A stretch of DNA of 64,000 nt from Mycobacterium saskatchewanense (GCF_010729105.1 NZ_AP022573.1:5704001-5768000); one strand, 5' to 3'. Numbered from the stretch's first letter, positions 8,472 to 19,118 are shown. Numbers and translations are program-made. Notes: generated by a model from the sequence alone, not told the origin.

Positions 8472-9572
8472 ATGGTCCAACAACTCGTCTTCGCCGAACC
8501 CCGCCCGAGCCGCCCCCCGCGGCACCTGGCCGACCTCGACGCGGCCGGCCGCGCCTCGGCGGTCGCGGAGCTGGGGCTCCCCGCCTTTCGCGCCAAGCAG
8601 CTCGCCCACCAGTACTTCGGTCGCCTGATCGCCGATCCGCGCCAGATGACCGACCTTCCGGCGGCGATCCGCGAGCGCGTCGCCGAGGCGATGTTTCCGA
8701 CCCTGCTGACGGCGGCGACCGAGGTCACCTGCGACGCGGGCCAGACCCGCAAAACGCTGTGGCGGGCCGGCGATGGCGCCACCGTCGAGTCGGTCTTGAT
8801 GCGCTACCCGGACCGCAACACACTGTGCATCTCGTCACAGGCCGGCTGCGGCATGGCCTGCCCGTTCTGCGCGACCGGTCAGGGCGGGCTGACCCGCAAC
8901 CTGTCCACCGCCGAGATCCTGGAGCAGGTGCGGGCCGGCGCGGCGGCCCTGCGTGACGAGTTCGGTGACCGGCTGTCGAACGTCGTCTTCATGGGCATGG
9001 GGGAGCCGCTGGCCAACTATGCCCGGGTGCTGGCGGCGGTGCGGCGCATCACCGAACCGCCGCCCGACGGTTTCGGCATTTCGGCCCGCTCGGTGACGGT
9101 GTCGACGGTGGGGCTGGTGCCGGCGATCCGCAAACTGGCCGACGAGCGGCTCGCGGTGACGCTGGCCTTGTCGCTGCACGCGCCCGACGACGAACTGCGC
9201 GACACGCTCGTCCCGGTCAACAGCCGGTGGAAGGTCGCCGAGGCGCTCGACGCCGCCCGCTACTACGCCGAGGTCACCGGCCGGCGGGTCTCGGTCGAGT
9301 ACGCGCTGATCCGCGCCGTCAACGACCAGTCCTGGCGGGCCGACTTGCTGGGTGAGCGGCTGCATCGTGCGCTCGGTCCGCTCGTGCATGTGAACCTCAT
9401 CCCGCTGAACCCGACGCCGGGCAGCGAATGGGACGCCAGCCCGAAGCCGGTGGAGCGGGAGTTCGTCCGGCGGGTTCGGGCGCATGGGGTGTCGTGCACG
9501 GTGCGCGACACCCGCGGCCGCGAGATCAGTGCCGCCTGCGGACAGCTGGCCGCCGAGGGCGGGCGGCGGTAG
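8472..9572 (+). CDS. rlmN: Dual-specificity 23S rRNA/tRNA methyltransferase RlmN
   Basis: 366 residues. A radical-SAM enzyme that methylates C2 of A2503 in 23S rRNA and A37 of some tRNAs. The cluster motif CxxxCxxC is seen as [15 protein letters not shown] near residue 130. [14 protein letters not shown] is the SAM-binding GEP motif, and VNLIPLNP and [11 protein letters not shown] complete the family set. Catalytic cysteines are present in the loop and C-terminal region. The last 13 codons and stop lie inside a 57-bp tandem repeat, so the native C-terminus is duplicated downstream after the stop. Confidence 0.95.
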   Translation: MVQQLVFAEPRPSRPPRHLADLDAAGRASAVAELGLPAFRAKQLAHQYFGRLIADPRQMTDLPAAIRERVAEAMFPTLLTAATEVTCDAGQTRKTLWRAGDGATVESVLMRYPDRNTLCISSQAGCGMACPFCATGQGGLTRNLSTAEILEQVRAGAAALRDEFGDRLSNVVFMGMGEPLANYARVLAAVRRITEPPPDGFGISARSVTVSTVGLVPAIRKLADERLAVTLALSLHAPDDELRDTLVPVNSRWKVAEALDAARYYAEVTGRRVSVEYALIRAVNDQSWRADLLGERLHRALGPLVHVNLIPLNPTPGSEWDASPKPVEREFVRRVRAHGVSCTVRDTRGREISAACGQLAAEGGRR

Positions 9573-9743
9573 CGCAGGCGAATTGGGCGGGCCTGCGGAC
9601 AGCTGGCCGCCGAGGGCGGGCGGCGGTAGCGCAGGCGAATTGGGCGGGCCTGCGGACAGCTGGCCGCCGAGGGCGGGCGGCGGTAGCGCAGGCGAATTGG
9701 GCGGGCCTGCGGACAGCTGGCCGCCGAGGGCGGGCGGCGGTAG
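9534..9743 (+). repeat. 57-bp tandem repeat (3.7 copies) on the 3' end of rlmN
   Basis: Units begin at 9534, 9591, 9648 and 9705. Each starts GCCTGCGGACAGCTGG, contains the terminal rlmN codons and the TAG stop, and continues with about 18 bases ending TTGGGCGG. The last copy breaks off after 39 bases. Copies are essentially identical, indicating recent slipped-strand or recombination expansion. Unit length and overlap with a stop codon are typical of mycobacterial MIRU/VNTR loci. Confidence 0.95.
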
Positions 9744-9814
9744 CCGAAAAGGTGTGAACCGCCCGGGCCGCAACCACGTCCTAGAAGGCATACCGCCAGC
9801 AAACGAGGTGCGCC

Positions 9815-10324
9815 ATGATCTTCCGACCGTTGTCTTCGTTCAAGTTCTTTGCACTGGCCGCGCTCGCGGCCGTGCTGATCGTCGGGGTGGCCAACGCGCC
9901 CGGTGCCAAAGCCTCGGATGACCGCCTGCAGTTCGGGGGCACCACGGTCGGCGGTGCGCCGTTCAACGGCGCCAGCCTGCAAGGCAAGCCGGCGGTGTTG
10001 TGGTTCTGGACGCCGTGGTGCCCATTCTGCAACGCCGAAGCCCCCGGCGTGGGCCGGGTGGCAGCCGCCAACCCGCGTGTCACGTTCGTGGGCGTGGCGG
10101 CGCACTCGGACGTCGGGGCCATGCAGGGCTTCGTCACCAAGTACAACCTGAACTTCACCAACCTCAACGACGCCGATGGCTCCATCTGGGCCCGGTACAA
10201 CGTGCCCTGGCAGCCGGCCTATGTGTTCTACCGGCCGGACGGCAGCTCGACGTTCGTCAACAACCCGACGTCCGCGATGTCCGAGCAGGAGCTGGCCGGC
10301 CGGGTCGCGGCGCTCACGTCCTGA
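9815..10324 (+). CDS. mpt53: Secreted thioredoxin-fold disulfide oxidoreductase (MPT53/DsbE-like)
   Basis: 169 residues with an N-terminal signal peptide or anchor (hydrophobic residues about 10-30, A-K-A-S cleavage region). The thioredoxin-fold domain has the active site WTPWCPFCNAEAP, CxxC type CPFC, and a cis-Pro loop VPWQPAYVFY. MPT53 (Rv2878c) is an extracytoplasmic thiol oxidoreductase acting in oxidative folding of exported proteins. The CcdA-like membrane protein starts five bases after the stop and probably supplies reducing equivalents or works in the same redox path. Confidence 0.92.
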   Translation: MIFRPLSSFKFFALAALAAVLIVGVANAPGAKASDDRLQFGGTTVGGAPFNGASLQGKPAVLWFWTPWCPFCNAEAPGVGRVAAANPRVTFVGVAAHSDVGAMQGFVTKYNLNFTNLNDADGSIWARYNVPWQPAYVFYRPDGSSTFVNNPTSAMSEQELAGRVAALTS

Positions 10325-10328
10325 CGAC

Positions 10329-11207
10329 GTGGACCCAGGACTGATCGGACTGGCCTTCGCCGCCGGGTCGGTGGCCGCTCTGAACCCCTGCGGGTTTGCC
10401 ATGCTGCCCGCCTACCTGCTCCTGGTGGTCCGTGGGCAGCAATCGGGCCCGCGGCGGGAATTCGCTCCCCTCGGGCGGGCCCTGGCGGCGACCGGCGGGA
10501 TGGCGCTCGGCTTCGTGACGGTCTTCGGGTTGTTCGGCGCGCTGACGATCTCGGCGGCCTCGACGGTGCAGCGGTATCTGCCGTACGCGACGGTCGGGAT
10601 CGGCGTGGTCCTGGTGGCGCTCGGGTCCTGGCTCCTGTCGGGTCGGGAGTTGAGGGCCCTGACGCCCCGTCCGGTCGGCCCGAAATGGGCGCCGACGGCG
10701 CGGCTCGGCTCCATGTACGGGTACGGGGTCAGCTATGCGATCGCGTCGCTCTCGTGCACCATCGGGCCGTTCCTGGCGGTGACTGCGGCCGGTTTCCGGG
10801 CCGGGTCGCTCGTCACGGGCGCGTCCATCTACCTCGCCTACGTCGCCGGCCTCACCGTGGTGGTGGGCGTGCTCGCCGTCGCCGCCGCGACGGCGAGCAC
10901 GGCGTTGGCCGGCCGCTTGCGGCGGGCGCTCCCATATGTCAGCCGAGTCGGCGGCGCGCTGATGGTGCTGGTGGGCGCGTATGTCGCGTACTACGGCGTC
11001 TACGAGTTGCGTCTGTTCGGCGGCTCGGCGAACCCCGACGATCGGGTGATCGAGGCAGCCGGCCGCGTGCAGGGTGAGCTGGCGGGCTGGGTGCACCAGC
11101 ACGGCGTCGCGCCGTGGTTCGTGGCGCTGTCGCTGCTGGTGGCCGGCGCGAGCGTCGGTGTCTGGCGGCGGCGCGCCGCGCGCCGGCGCCAAAGCGCGGG
11201 CGGGTGA
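10329..11207 (+). CDS. CcdA/DsbD-type membrane redox protein (Rv2877c-like)
   Basis: 292 residues with about six to eight membrane helices and a short Arg-rich C-terminus. CcdA-family cysteines are visible in LNPCGFAMLP (helix 1) and SLSCTIGPFLAV, the two cysteines expected to carry electrons across the membrane. GTG 10329 begins five bases after mpt53, so the two are translationally linked. The pair likely forms a thiol transfer path from cytoplasmic thioredoxin to the exported MPT53. Full DsbD proteins also have periplasmic domains, absent here. Confidence 0.88.
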   Translation: MDPGLIGLAFAAGSVAALNPCGFAMLPAYLLLVVRGQQSGPRREFAPLGRALAATGGMALGFVTVFGLFGALTISAASTVQRYLPYATVGIGVVLVALGSWLLSGRELRALTPRPVGPKWAPTARLGSMYGYGVSYAIASLSCTIGPFLAVTAAGFRAGSLVTGASIYLAYVAGLTVVVGVLAVAAATASTALAGRLRRALPYVSRVGGALMVLVGAYVAYYGVYELRLFGGSANPDDRVIEAAGRVQGELAGWVHQHGVAPWFVALSLLVAGASVGVWRRRAARRRQSAGG

Positions 11208-11471
11208 CTACCTGATCCAGCCGCGGCGGCGGCCCCACAGGTCGCGGACCAGCGCGAACAGAGCCAGGGCGGCGAAGGCGATCAGGTACCAGTCCTCGAT
11301 GTGGCCGACGTGGTTGCCGCGCAGCATCGCCAGCAGGAAGACGATGATTACGATGCCGGTGATGTGCCAGGTGCGGACGTTGATCTTGCTCCAACCCCAG
11401 GCCGCAGACGGCACCTCGGCGACGTCGACGCCGTCGACGCCGGTGTAGCGCTCCACCTCGGTACTTGCCAC
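11208..11471 (-). CDS. Small membrane protein, DUF2631 (Rv2876-like)
   Basis: 87 residues. The N-terminal 30 residues are soluble ([20 protein letters not shown]). They are followed by two hydrophobic segments at about 35-50 and 62-77 and a basic C-terminus ([12 protein letters not shown]). This matches the actinobacterial DUF2631 family, function unknown. It is convergent with and directly abuts the CcdA-like gene, with its stop beginning one base after that gene's stop. It is divergent from dxr. The same arrangement occurs around Rv2876 in M. tuberculosis. Confidence 0.8.
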   Translation of the reverse strand: MASTEVERYTGVDGVDVAEVPSAAWGWSKINVRTWHITGIVIIVFLLAMLRGNHVGHIEDWYLIAFAALALFALVRDLWGRRRGWIR

Positions 11472-11587
11472 GGCGAAATCCCTTTCCCGTCGGATCGGCT
11501 TCTCAGAGGAGATTCTGGCATATCCGGCTACAGCAGGTCATGGCCCGCTCCGTAGCTTGCGTCGGCGCCGCGCGGCACAATGAGCGG

Positions 11588-12811
11588 GTGACCAACGCAG
11601 CGGCTGAACCGGATGCCGGCGGCCGGCTGCGTGTGCTGGTGCTGGGCAGCACGGGCTCGATCGGCACCCAGGCGCTGGAGGTCATCGCGGCCAACCCCGA
11701 CCGGTTCGAGGTGGTCGGCCTGGCCGCCGGCGGCGCGAACGTCGACACACTGCTGCGGCAGCGCGCCGAAACCGGTGTCGGCAACATCGCCATCGCCGAC
11801 GAGGGTGCCGCCGAACGGTTCGGGGACGTGCCCTTCAGCGGGCCCGAAGCAGTTACCCGGTTGGTCGAGGAGACCGACGCCGACGTCGTCCTGAACGCCC
11901 TGGTGGGAGCGCGGGGCCTGCGGCCAACCCTCGCGGCGCTGCACTCCGGCGCGCGGCTGGCCCTCGCCAACAAGGAATCGCTGGTCGCCGGGGGTCCGCT
12001 GGTGTTGCGCGCCGCGCGGCCGGGCCAGATCGTCCCGGTCGACTCCGAACATTCCGCGCTGGCCCAGTGCCTGCGCGCCGGCGCTGCCGACGAGGTCGCC
12101 AAGCTGGTGCTGACCGCTTCCGGCGGCCCGTTTCGCGGCTGGACCGCGGCTCAGCTGGAAAGCGTCACGCCCGAGCAGGCCGGCGCCCACCCGACCTGGT
12201 CAATGGGCCCGATGAACACCCTGAACTCGGCGTCACTGGTCAACAAGGGGCTCGAGCTCATCGAGACGCACCTGCTGTTCGGCATTCCGTACGACCGGAT
12301 CGACGTCGTCGTGCACCCCCAGTCGATAGTTCATTCCATGGTCACCTTCACCGACGGCTCGACCATCGCGCAGGCCAGCCCGCCGGATATGAAGCTGCCC
12401 ATCTCGCTGGCGCTGGGCTGGCCGCGCCGAGTGCCCGGCGCGGCCGCCTCCTGCGACTTCAGCACCGCGACCAGCTGGGAGTTCGAGCCGCTGGACGCCG
12501 AGGTTTTCCCCGCCGTCGAGCTGGCCCGGCACGCCGGCGAGACCGGCGGTTGCCTGACCGCCGTCTACAACGCGGCCAACGAGGAAGCTGCCGACGCGTT
12601 CCTCCGGGGCCGGATCGGCTTCCCCGCGATCGTCAAAACCATCGCCGACGTGCTGCACGCCGCCGACCAATGGGCCGCAACACCCGCTAACGTGGAAGAG
12701 GTATTGAACGCGCAACGCTGGGCACGGGAGCGGGCGCAGCGCGCTATTGCAGCAGCGAGCCCACCGGAAGCCTCCGAAAAGGTTGCCGGAATGGTTCTAG
12801 AAAGGTCGTAA
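11588..12811 (+). CDS. dxr: 1-deoxy-D-xylulose 5-phosphate reductoisomerase
   Basis: 407 residues. Second step of the MEP isoprenoid pathway: DXP to MEP with NADPH and a divalent metal; the fosmidomycin target. The NADPH loop is [13 protein letters not shown] near residue 18. [58 protein letters not shown] and [10 protein letters not shown] hold metal- and substrate-binding residues. GTG 11588 gives the expected length; an in-frame extension upstream is not conserved. It is followed after seven bases by rip1 and then ispG. Confidence 0.96.
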   Translation: MTNAAAEPDAGGRLRVLVLGSTGSIGTQALEVIAANPDRFEVVGLAAGGANVDTLLRQRAETGVGNIAIADEGAAERFGDVPFSGPEAVTRLVEETDADVVLNALVGARGLRPTLAALHSGARLALANKESLVAGGPLVLRAARPGQIVPVDSEHSALAQCLRAGAADEVAKLVLTASGGPFRGWTAAQLESVTPEQAGAHPTWSMGPMNTLNSASLVNKGLELIETHLLFGIPYDRIDVVVHPQSIVHSMVTFTDGSTIAQASPPDMKLPISLALGWPRRVPGAAASCDFSTATSWEFEPLDAEVFPAVELARHAGETGGCLTAVYNAANEEAADAFLRGRIGFPAIVKTIADVLHAADQWAATPANVEEVLNAQRWARERAQRAIAAASPPEASEKVAGMVLERS

Positions 12812-12818
12812 CAGCCCC

Positions 12819-14033
12819 ATGATGTTCGCCATCGGCATTGTGCTGTTCGCGCTCGCCATCCTGATCTCGGTGGCGCTGCACGAGTGCGGCCACATGTGGG
12901 TCGCGCGGGCCACCGGCATGAAGGTGCGTCGCTATTTCGTCGGCTTCGGGCCCACCCTGTGGTCGACCCGGCGCGGCGAGACGGAGTACGGCCTCAAGGC
13001 CGTGCCCTTGGGCGGGTTCTGTGACATCGCCGGGATGACGTCGGTGGAGGAGCTGGCGCCCGACGAGACCGACCGCGCGATGTACAAGCAGGCGGCCTGG
13101 AAGCGGGTCGCGGTGCTGTTCGCCGGCCCGGGCATGAACTTCGTGATCTGCCTGGTCCTGATTTACGCCATCGCCCTCATCTGGGGGTTGCCGAACCTGC
13201 ACCCCGACACTCGAGCCGTTGTCGGCGAAACCGCGTGTGTCGCACCGGAAGTCGCTCCGGGCAAGGTCGGCAGCTGCACGGGGCCCGGTCCGGCGGCGCT
13301 GGCCGGGATCCGCACCGGCGACGTCGTCGTCAAGGTGGGCGACACGCCGGTGTCCTCCTTCGAGGACATGGCCGCCGCGGTCCGTAAGTTGCGCGGCACA
13401 GTCCCGGTTGTCGTCGAGCGCAACGGCGCGCCGGTCACCACTTACGTCGACGTCACGCCCACCCAGCGCTACGTCTCGAAGGGCCAGGGCGGCAAGCCCG
13501 AGGTGGCCACCGTCGGAGCCATCGGCGTCGGCGCGGAACGGGTCGCGCCCGCGCACTACAACGTGCTCACCGCGGTGCCGGCCACCTTCGGGTTCGCCGG
13601 GCAACTCACCGTCGAGGTGGGCAAGGCGCTCGTGACGATCCCGACGAAGGTCGGCGCCCTGGTGCACGCCATCGGCGGCGGCCAGCGCGACCCGCAGACC
13701 CCGATGAGCGTGGTCGGGGCCAGCATCATCGGCGGTGACACCGTCGACCACGGGCTATGGGTGGCGTTCTGGTTCTTCCTGGCCCAGCTGAACCTCATCC
13801 TGGGGGCGATCAACCTGGTGCCGTTGTTGCCCTTCGACGGGGGCCACATCGCCATCGCGGTGTTCGAGAAGATTCGCAACATGATCCGGTCGGCCCGCGG
13901 CATGGTCGCGGCTGCGCCGGTGAACTACCTCAAGCTCATGCCCGCGACCTATGTGGTGCTGGTGTTTGTGGTCGGGTACATGCTGCTGACGGTGACCGCG
14001 GACCTGGTCAACCCCATCAGGCTCTTCCAGTAA
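12819..14033 (+). CDS. rip1: Site-2 intramembrane metalloprotease Rip1
   Basis: 404 residues, the same length as Rv2869c. A zinc protease that cleaves anti-sigma factors within the membrane. The HExxH motif is HECGH at residues 21-25 in the first membrane helix. The second zinc-ligand motif, [11 protein letters not shown], lies near residue 345. A PDZ domain spans about residues 145-230 ([19 protein letters not shown]). About four transmembrane helices are apparent. It is sandwiched between the MEP-pathway genes dxr and ispG, a conserved mycobacterial arrangement that probably reflects co-transcription rather than shared function. Confidence 0.95.
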   Translation: MMFAIGIVLFALAILISVALHECGHMWVARATGMKVRRYFVGFGPTLWSTRRGETEYGLKAVPLGGFCDIAGMTSVEELAPDETDRAMYKQAAWKRVAVLFAGPGMNFVICLVLIYAIALIWGLPNLHPDTRAVVGETACVAPEVAPGKVGSCTGPGPAALAGIRTGDVVVKVGDTPVSSFEDMAAAVRKLRGTVPVVVERNGAPVTTYVDVTPTQRYVSKGQGGKPEVATVGAIGVGAERVAPAHYNVLTAVPATFGFAGQLTVEVGKALVTIPTKVGALVHAIGGGQRDPQTPMSVVGASIIGGDTVDHGLWVAFWFFLAQLNLILGAINLVPLLPFDGGHIAIAVFEKIRNMIRSARGMVAAAPVNYLKLMPATYVVLVFVVGYMLLTVTADLVNPIRLFQ

Positions 14034-14055
14034 TCGACCGAAGGAAACCACGACA

Positions 14056-15216
14056 GTGACTGTTGGCCTGGGCATGCCGGACGCCCCGGCGCCCACGCTC
14101 GCCCCCCGCCGCCGGACCCGCCAGCTGATGGTCCGCGACGTCGGGGTCGGCAGCGACTATCCGATTTCGGTGCAGTCGATGTGCACCACCAAGACGCACG
14201 ACGTGAACGCGACGCTGCAGCAGATCGCGGAGTTGACCGCCGCGGGGTGTGACATCGTCCGGGTGGCCTGCCCGCGCCAGGAGGACGCCGATGCGCTGGC
14301 CGCGATTGCCAAGAAGAGCCAGATCCCGGTGATCGCCGACATCCACTTCCAGCCGAAGTACATCTTCGCGGCCATCGACGCCGGGTGTGCCGCGGTGCGG
14401 GTGAACCCGGGCAATATCAAGGAGTTCGACGGCCGTGTCGGCGAGGTGGCCAAGGCCGCCGCGGCGGCCGGGATCCCGATCCGCATCGGGGTCAACGCCG
14501 GCTCGCTGGACAAGCGGTTCATGGCGAAGTACGGCAAGGCCACGCCCGAGGCGCTGGTCGAATCCGCGCTGTGGGAGGCCTCGCTCTTCGAGGAGCACGG
14601 GTTCGGCAACATCAAGATCAGCGTCAAGCACAACGACCCCGTCGTCATGGTCGCCGCCTACGAGCAGCTGGCCGCCCAGTGCGACTACCCGCTGCACCTG
14701 GGCGTCACCGAGGCGGGTCCGGCCTTCCAGGGCACCATCAAGTCCGCGGTGGCGTTCGGCGCGCTGCTGTCCCGCGGCGTCGGCGACACCATCCGGGTGT
14801 CGCTGTCCGCGCCACCGGTCGAAGAGGTCAAGGTTGGCATCCAGATCCTCGAGTCGCTGAACCTGCGGCCGCGCGGCCTGGAGATCGTGTCCTGCCCGTC
14901 GTGCGGGCGCGCGCAGGTCGATGTCTACACGCTGGCCAACGAGGTCACCGCCGGGCTGGACGGCCTGGACGTGCCGCTGCGGGTGGCCGTCATGGGCTGC
15001 GTCGTCAACGGTCCGGGCGAGGCTCGCGAGGCCGACCTCGGCGTCGCGTCCGGAAATGGCAAGGGCCAGATCTTCGTTCGCGGCGAGGTCATCAAGACGG
15101 TGCCCGAATCGCAGATCGTCGAGACCCTGATCGAGGAGGCCATGCGGCTCGCGTCGGAAATGGGCACCGATCGCGGAACAGAAACGAGCGGTTCGCCGAT
15201 TGTGACCGTAAGCTGA
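14056..15216 (+). CDS. ispG: 4-hydroxy-3-methylbut-2-enyl-diphosphate synthase
   Basis: 386 residues. A [4Fe-4S] enzyme converting MEcPP to HMBPP in the MEP pathway. The cluster ligands are visible as SCPSCGRAQ and [10 protein letters not shown]. The TIM-barrel part carries [26 protein letters not shown] and [15 protein letters not shown] 14056 is preceded by AAGGAAA. It is the third gene of dxr-rip1-ispG, so two MEP enzymes are produced from one locus. Confidence 0.96.
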   Translation: MTVGLGMPDAPAPTLAPRRRTRQLMVRDVGVGSDYPISVQSMCTTKTHDVNATLQQIAELTAAGCDIVRVACPRQEDADALAAIAKKSQIPVIADIHFQPKYIFAAIDAGCAAVRVNPGNIKEFDGRVGEVAKAAAAAGIPIRIGVNAGSLDKRFMAKYGKATPEALVESALWEASLFEEHGFGNIKISVKHNDPVVMVAAYEQLAAQCDYPLHLGVTEAGPAFQGTIKSAVAFGALLSRGVGDTIRVSLSAPPVEEVKVGIQILESLNLRPRGLEIVSCPSCGRAQVDVYTLANEVTAGLDGLDVPLRVAVMGCVVNGPGEAREADLGVASGNGKGQIFVRGEVIKTVPESQIVETLIEEAMRLASEMGTDRGTETSGSPIVTVS

Positions 15217-15272
15217 TAGGGGCCAGTGCTTCTGCGCTGGTTCTCTGTTCGCCACCACAAAGGGTTCGCTAG

Positions 15273-16127
15273 ATGTCGGCTCCGCCTATCTTTCGCCTTG
15301 TCGGCGACCGGCGGGTGTCCGTGGTACGCGACGCTGCCGCGGTGTGGCGCGTCTTCGACGAGGATCCGGTCGGCTCCTGCATGGTCGCGGCCCGTGTCGC
15401 CGACCACGGCATCGACCCCAATTCCATCGGCGGAGAACTGTGGACGCGCCGCGGCGCGGACGAGTCGCTGTGCTTTGCCGGCGCCAACCTGATTCCGCTG
15501 CGCGGCGCGCCGGCCGATCTGCACGCGTTCGCCGACGAGGCGATGAGCGGGACGCGCCGCTGTTCGTCGCTGGTCGGGCGCGCCGACCTGGTGATGCCGA
15601 TGTGGGAGCGGCTCGAGGCCGCCTGGGGCCCGGCGCGGGACGTGCGCGACGACCAGCCCCTGATGGCGTTGACGCGCCACCCGAACTGCGACATCGATCC
15701 CGAGGTGCGGCAGGTGAGGCCGGACGAGTTGGACGCCTACCTGGTCGCCGCCGTCGACATGTTCATCGGTGAGGTGGGCGTCGACCCACGCCTGGGCGAC
15801 GGCGGTCGCGGCTACCGACGGCGGGTGGCCAGCCTCATCGCCGCCGGCCGGGCCTGGGCCCGCTTCGAGAACGGTGAGGTGATCTTCAAGGCCGAGGTCG
15901 GGTCGCAGTCCCCGGGCGTCGGTCAGATCCAGGGGGTGTGGGTGCATCCCGAGCGGCGTGGCCTGGGGCTCGGCACCGCCGGCACCGCGACCGTGGCCGC
16001 GGTGACCGTCGGTAGCGGCCGGATCGCCAGCCTGTACGTGAACAGCTTCAACACGGTCGCCCGCGCGGCGTACGCGCGGGTGGGCTTCACCGAGGTCGGC
16101 ACGTTCGCCACGGTGCTGCTGGACTAG
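15273..16127 (+). CDS. GNAT acetyltransferase with N-terminal DUF4081 domain (Rv2867c-like)
   Basis: 284 residues. Residues about 15-110 match the DUF4081-type domain found before some GNAT modules (FDEDPVGSCMVAARVADHGID). Residues about 145-284 form the GNAT fold. Its acetyl-CoA loop reads VHPERRGLGLGTAGTA, and the late strand and helix read LYVNSFNTVARAAYARVGF. The substrate is not known. It lies downstream of ispG with a 56-base gap and is convergent with the LuxR-type regulator gene. Confidence 0.88.
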   Translation: MSAPPIFRLVGDRRVSVVRDAAAVWRVFDEDPVGSCMVAARVADHGIDPNSIGGELWTRRGADESLCFAGANLIPLRGAPADLHAFADEAMSGTRRCSSLVGRADLVMPMWERLEAAWGPARDVRDDQPLMALTRHPNCDIDPEVRQVRPDELDAYLVAAVDMFIGEVGVDPRLGDGGRGYRRRVASLIAAGRAWARFENGEVIFKAEVGSQSPGVGQIQGVWVHPERRGLGLGTAGTATVAAVTVGSGRIASLYVNSFNTVARAAYARVGFTEVGTFATVLLD

Positions 16128-16161
16128 CACCAGGGCGGAGGGGATATCCGCCTGGGCGGGC

Positions 16162-18921
16162 TCACACGAAATTCATGTGGCGCAGTTGTCGGCGAGACGT
16201 GACGTCCAGCTTGGCGAAGATCCTGTTGAGGTGCCATTCGACGGTTCTGGTGCTGATGAAGAGCTGGGCCGCGATCTCGGCGTTGGTGTAGCCGTCGCGG
16301 GCCAACGTGGCGATCTGCGCCTCCTGCGTCGTTAGGCCCGTCACCACCTCGTGTCCGCGATTGAGGACGGGTTCGCCGGTCGCCCTCAGCTCACGCAGGG
16401 CTCGGTGCGCGAAGCCATCGGCCCGCATCTGCACAAACATGTCATGGGCGATGCGCAGCTGGGCGCGCGCCTCGGCGCGTCGTTTCATTCGGCGCAGCCA
16501 TTCGCCGTAGACGAGGTGGGCCCGCGGTAGGTATACGACGAAGGGACTGCGCTTCAGGCGGGCGATAGCCTCCTGATAGGCCGCCTCGGCGGCGGGGCCG
16601 TCGTTGACGAGGGCCGTCGCCCGCGCGGCCATGCCGAGTCCGGTGTCGGTGCCGCACACCGAGGCTTGTTCACGCAATTCACTGGCAGCATCGTTGGCGA
16701 TGGACACTTCCCCGCACCGGGCGGCGGCTTCGACGAATTCGTTCAAGACGTGGGTTTGGACGCCCAAGTCGTCGTGTTGCCGGGCCGAGGATGCCGCGGC
16801 GAGCGCCTCCGGGTATTGGCTCAGCCCCAGGTGCAGGATCGCCGCCGAATAGAGGGCTCCGTCGATGTCGAACCCCTCCCCGCGCTCCTGGGCGCGGGTG
16901 ATGGTGGTCGCGACGATTTCGCGGCATCGTTGTTCCTGGCCCCGATATGCGGCGAGATAGGCCCAGAGGCAACCGGGAAGTGGCGCACCCGTGGCGGCGG
17001 TGATCACCCGTGATTCGTCGAGCAACATTGCCGCCTTGGTGAAATTGCCCGTACTGACCTCTATTCCGGCAGAGGTCTGAAGTGCCAGCGGCAGCACCGT
17101 CAAGGCTCCTTCGCTACGCAGCTGCGCCAGCTGATGCTGCGCGAGGAAGTTATAGGCGTCGATGTCGAAGACGTCGAGGCAGACCCGGTGCGTGATGTCG
17201 TGCCACCGCGGGTCCGCCGTCCCGTTGTTGACTTCGTCGATGTAAGCGTCGATGGCCTCCCCCAATTTCGGCGCGGCCAGGCGATGTCCCTCGGTCAGCC
17301 TGACGATCAGACCGTCGAGCAGTAGGTCGACCGCGCGCGCAGGACTGAGCGCGGCCGGCGCCTTCGTCGCTGTCTTGGCCACCGTTGCCGCGGAATTGGA
17401 CGGGCCGGTCGCGCAGCGGCCAACCAGGATCGCCGCCGTGATCGCCTGCAGATAGGTCTCTCGCGACAGCGCCGTGTCCAACCGCGAGAGTCGCGCGGCC
17501 GCCGACAGCAGCAAGGCCGGTGCGTCGGCGCCACGGCTGGCGGCGAATGCGACTTTTGCGCGAACCAGCTCGGCTCGGGCCACGAGCATTTCATCGTCGG
17601 TGGAAGCCTCGACGGTCGCGAGCAGCGGTAGGGCGGAATGCGGCAGGCCCGCGTCGAGCTTCGCGTCCGCGGCATCGAGGGCACGGCGGGCTCGTGTGGT
17701 CGGCTCCGTGGTCAGCGCGGCGGCCCGGGACAGGAAGGCTGCCGCGGCGGCCGCGCCGCCTCTGGCGCCGGCTCGTCGAGCCGAGCGCTCGAGATCGTCC
17801 GCGACCTCGTCGTCTTCCGGCCCGACGGCGTGCGCGCGGTGCCACGCACGATAGTCCTCGGCCGACGGGCCGGTGATCACGGCGGCCAGGGCGCAATGGG
17901 CCGCCTTTCTTTCCGTGAGCGAGCTCGTCCGATAGACGACCGAGCGGATCAGCGGGTGGCGAAATCGGATTCCGCCTTCGACGGTGATCAAGCCCTCGGC
18001 TTCGGCCGGGAGCGCCGCGTCGAGGCTGATACCGAGCCGATCGGCCGACGCCCAGAGCCACTCGGGCCGCCCCGCGGGTTCGGCTGCCGCGAGGAGCAAC
18101 AACATCTGTGTCTCCCGTGGCAATTCGCCGAGCCGTCTGCTGAAGCCGTGTTCCAGGCCGCGAGCGTCGGCCGCGCTTGCCAGTCCGAATCCGCCGGCGA
18201 GCTCCGCCGGGGTCAGGGCGCGGTGCAGTTCGAGTAATGCGAGCGGATTCCCTTTTGCTTCGGTCAGGAGGTTGTCCCGGACGTGCTCGTCGAGTGGCCC
18301 GGGCAGCACCGACGCGAGCAGGGCGCGGGAGTCCTGGGCGTCGAGGCCGGTCAACACGAGCTCGGGATGGCCTCGAAGCTCCTGCGCGCCGGCGAAATTG
18401 CGTGTCGCGAAGACCATGGCCAGCGACTCCGCGACGAGCCGCCGGGCCACGAAGGCCAGCGTCTGCAGTGAAAGCGTATCGATCCACTGGGCATCGTCGA
18501 TCACGCAGAGCGTCGCCCCGGCACTGCCGGCCGCCCCGAGAAGACTCAGTGTCGCCAGGCGCACCAGCAGCGGGTCAGGTGAGTCGCCATCGTTCTGCCC
18601 GAGGGCGACCTCCAGTGCGTTGCGCTGTGGCCGGGGGAGCTGGTCGGCGAAGGTCAGCAGCGGACCACACAGTTGCTGCACCCCGGCGTAGGGGATCTCC
18701 ATCTCCATTTCGGAGCCGCAGACATGGAGGACTTGAAATGTGTCGGCGCTTGCAGCCATCTGCGTCAACAGCGCCGTCTTGCCGATGCCCGCCTCACCAC
18801 GAACGACGAGCACGCGGCTGCGGCCCGACCGCGCGTCGGCGAGCAGGGCGGCCAACTCCTCTTGCTCGGCTCGGCGGCCGATCAACGTGGGGTGGAGCGC
18901 GGCACTCCCCATGCGGGCCAT
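16162..18921 (-). CDS. Large ATP-binding LuxR-family regulator (LAL/MalT-like)
   Basis: 919 residues. An AAA/STAND-type ATPase module occupies about residues 13-350: Walker A RGEAGIGKTA at 41-50 and Walker B region LCVIDDAQW. A helical Ala-rich TPR-like middle follows (400-840). The C-terminal LuxR HTH at about 855-915 reads LTTQEAQIATLARDGYTNAE and TVEWHLNRIFAKLDV. Such proteins usually activate a neighbouring pathway on binding ATP and a ligand. It is divergent from the ThDP decarboxylase and bicupin genes, 197 bases away, which are its likely targets. The island is absent from the matching M. tuberculosis interval. Confidence 0.92.
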   Translation of the reverse strand: MARMGSAALHPTLIGRRAEQEELAALLADARSGRSRVLVVRGEAGIGKTALLTQMAASADTFQVLHVCGSEMEMEIPYAGVQQLCGPLLTFADQLPRPQRNALEVALGQNDGDSPDPLLVRLATLSLLGAAGSAGATLCVIDDAQWIDTLSLQTLAFVARRLVAESLAMVFATRNFAGAQELRGHPELVLTGLDAQDSRALLASVLPGPLDEHVRDNLLTEAKGNPLALLELHRALTPAELAGGFGLASAADARGLEHGFSRRLGELPRETQMLLLLAAAEPAGRPEWLWASADRLGISLDAALPAEAEGLITVEGGIRFRHPLIRSVVYRTSSLTERKAAHCALAAVITGPSAEDYRAWHRAHAVGPEDDEVADDLERSARRAGARGGAAAAAAFLSRAAALTTEPTTRARRALDAADAKLDAGLPHSALPLLATVEASTDDEMLVARAELVRAKVAFAASRGADAPALLLSAAARLSRLDTALSRETYLQAITAAILVGRCATGPSNSAATVAKTATKAPAALSPARAVDLLLDGLIVRLTEGHRLAAPKLGEAIDAYIDEVNNGTADPRWHDITHRVCLDVFDIDAYNFLAQHQLAQLRSEGALTVLPLALQTSAGIEVSTGNFTKAAMLLDESRVITAATGAPLPGCLWAYLAAYRGQEQRCREIVATTITRAQERGEGFDIDGALYSAAILHLGLSQYPEALAAASSARQHDDLGVQTHVLNEFVEAAARCGEVSIANDAASELREQASVCGTDTGLGMAARATALVNDGPAAEAAYQEAIARLKRSPFVVYLPRAHLVYGEWLRRMKRRAEARAQLRIAHDMFVQMRADGFAHRALRELRATGEPVLNRGHEVVTGLTTQEAQIATLARDGYTNAEIAAQLFISTRTVEWHLNRIFAKLDVTSRRQLRHMNFV

Positions 18922-19118
18922 ACTCGCATTTCCCAGCGGCTTTTGCCGGATTCGCGACTCAGCGCCGCTTCGACACGGAGCTCCCCGGTGAGCCGGGCAG
19001 GACGAAAGCCGGTGGTTTGTACGGGTCCGCGCAGACCACGGCGCTGATTGGCTCTGGTTGCGGCCGTCGCGCCGGCGGGCCGCTGATGCCGGGTTTGTCG
19101 AACGAAAGGTGCACGACC

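Noticed and set aside
9428..9757. Plus-strand ORF running through the rlmN repeat array
   Set aside because: It is in a different frame from rlmN and gives a repetitive Arg/Ala product only because the 57-bp unit lacks stops in that frame.
18177..19118. Long N-terminal extension of the ThDP decarboxylase ORF
   Set aside because: It runs antisense through the LuxR regulator gene, is Arg/Pro-rich, and the enzyme family starts at MVGPPAVIEYVL with a good ribosome site.
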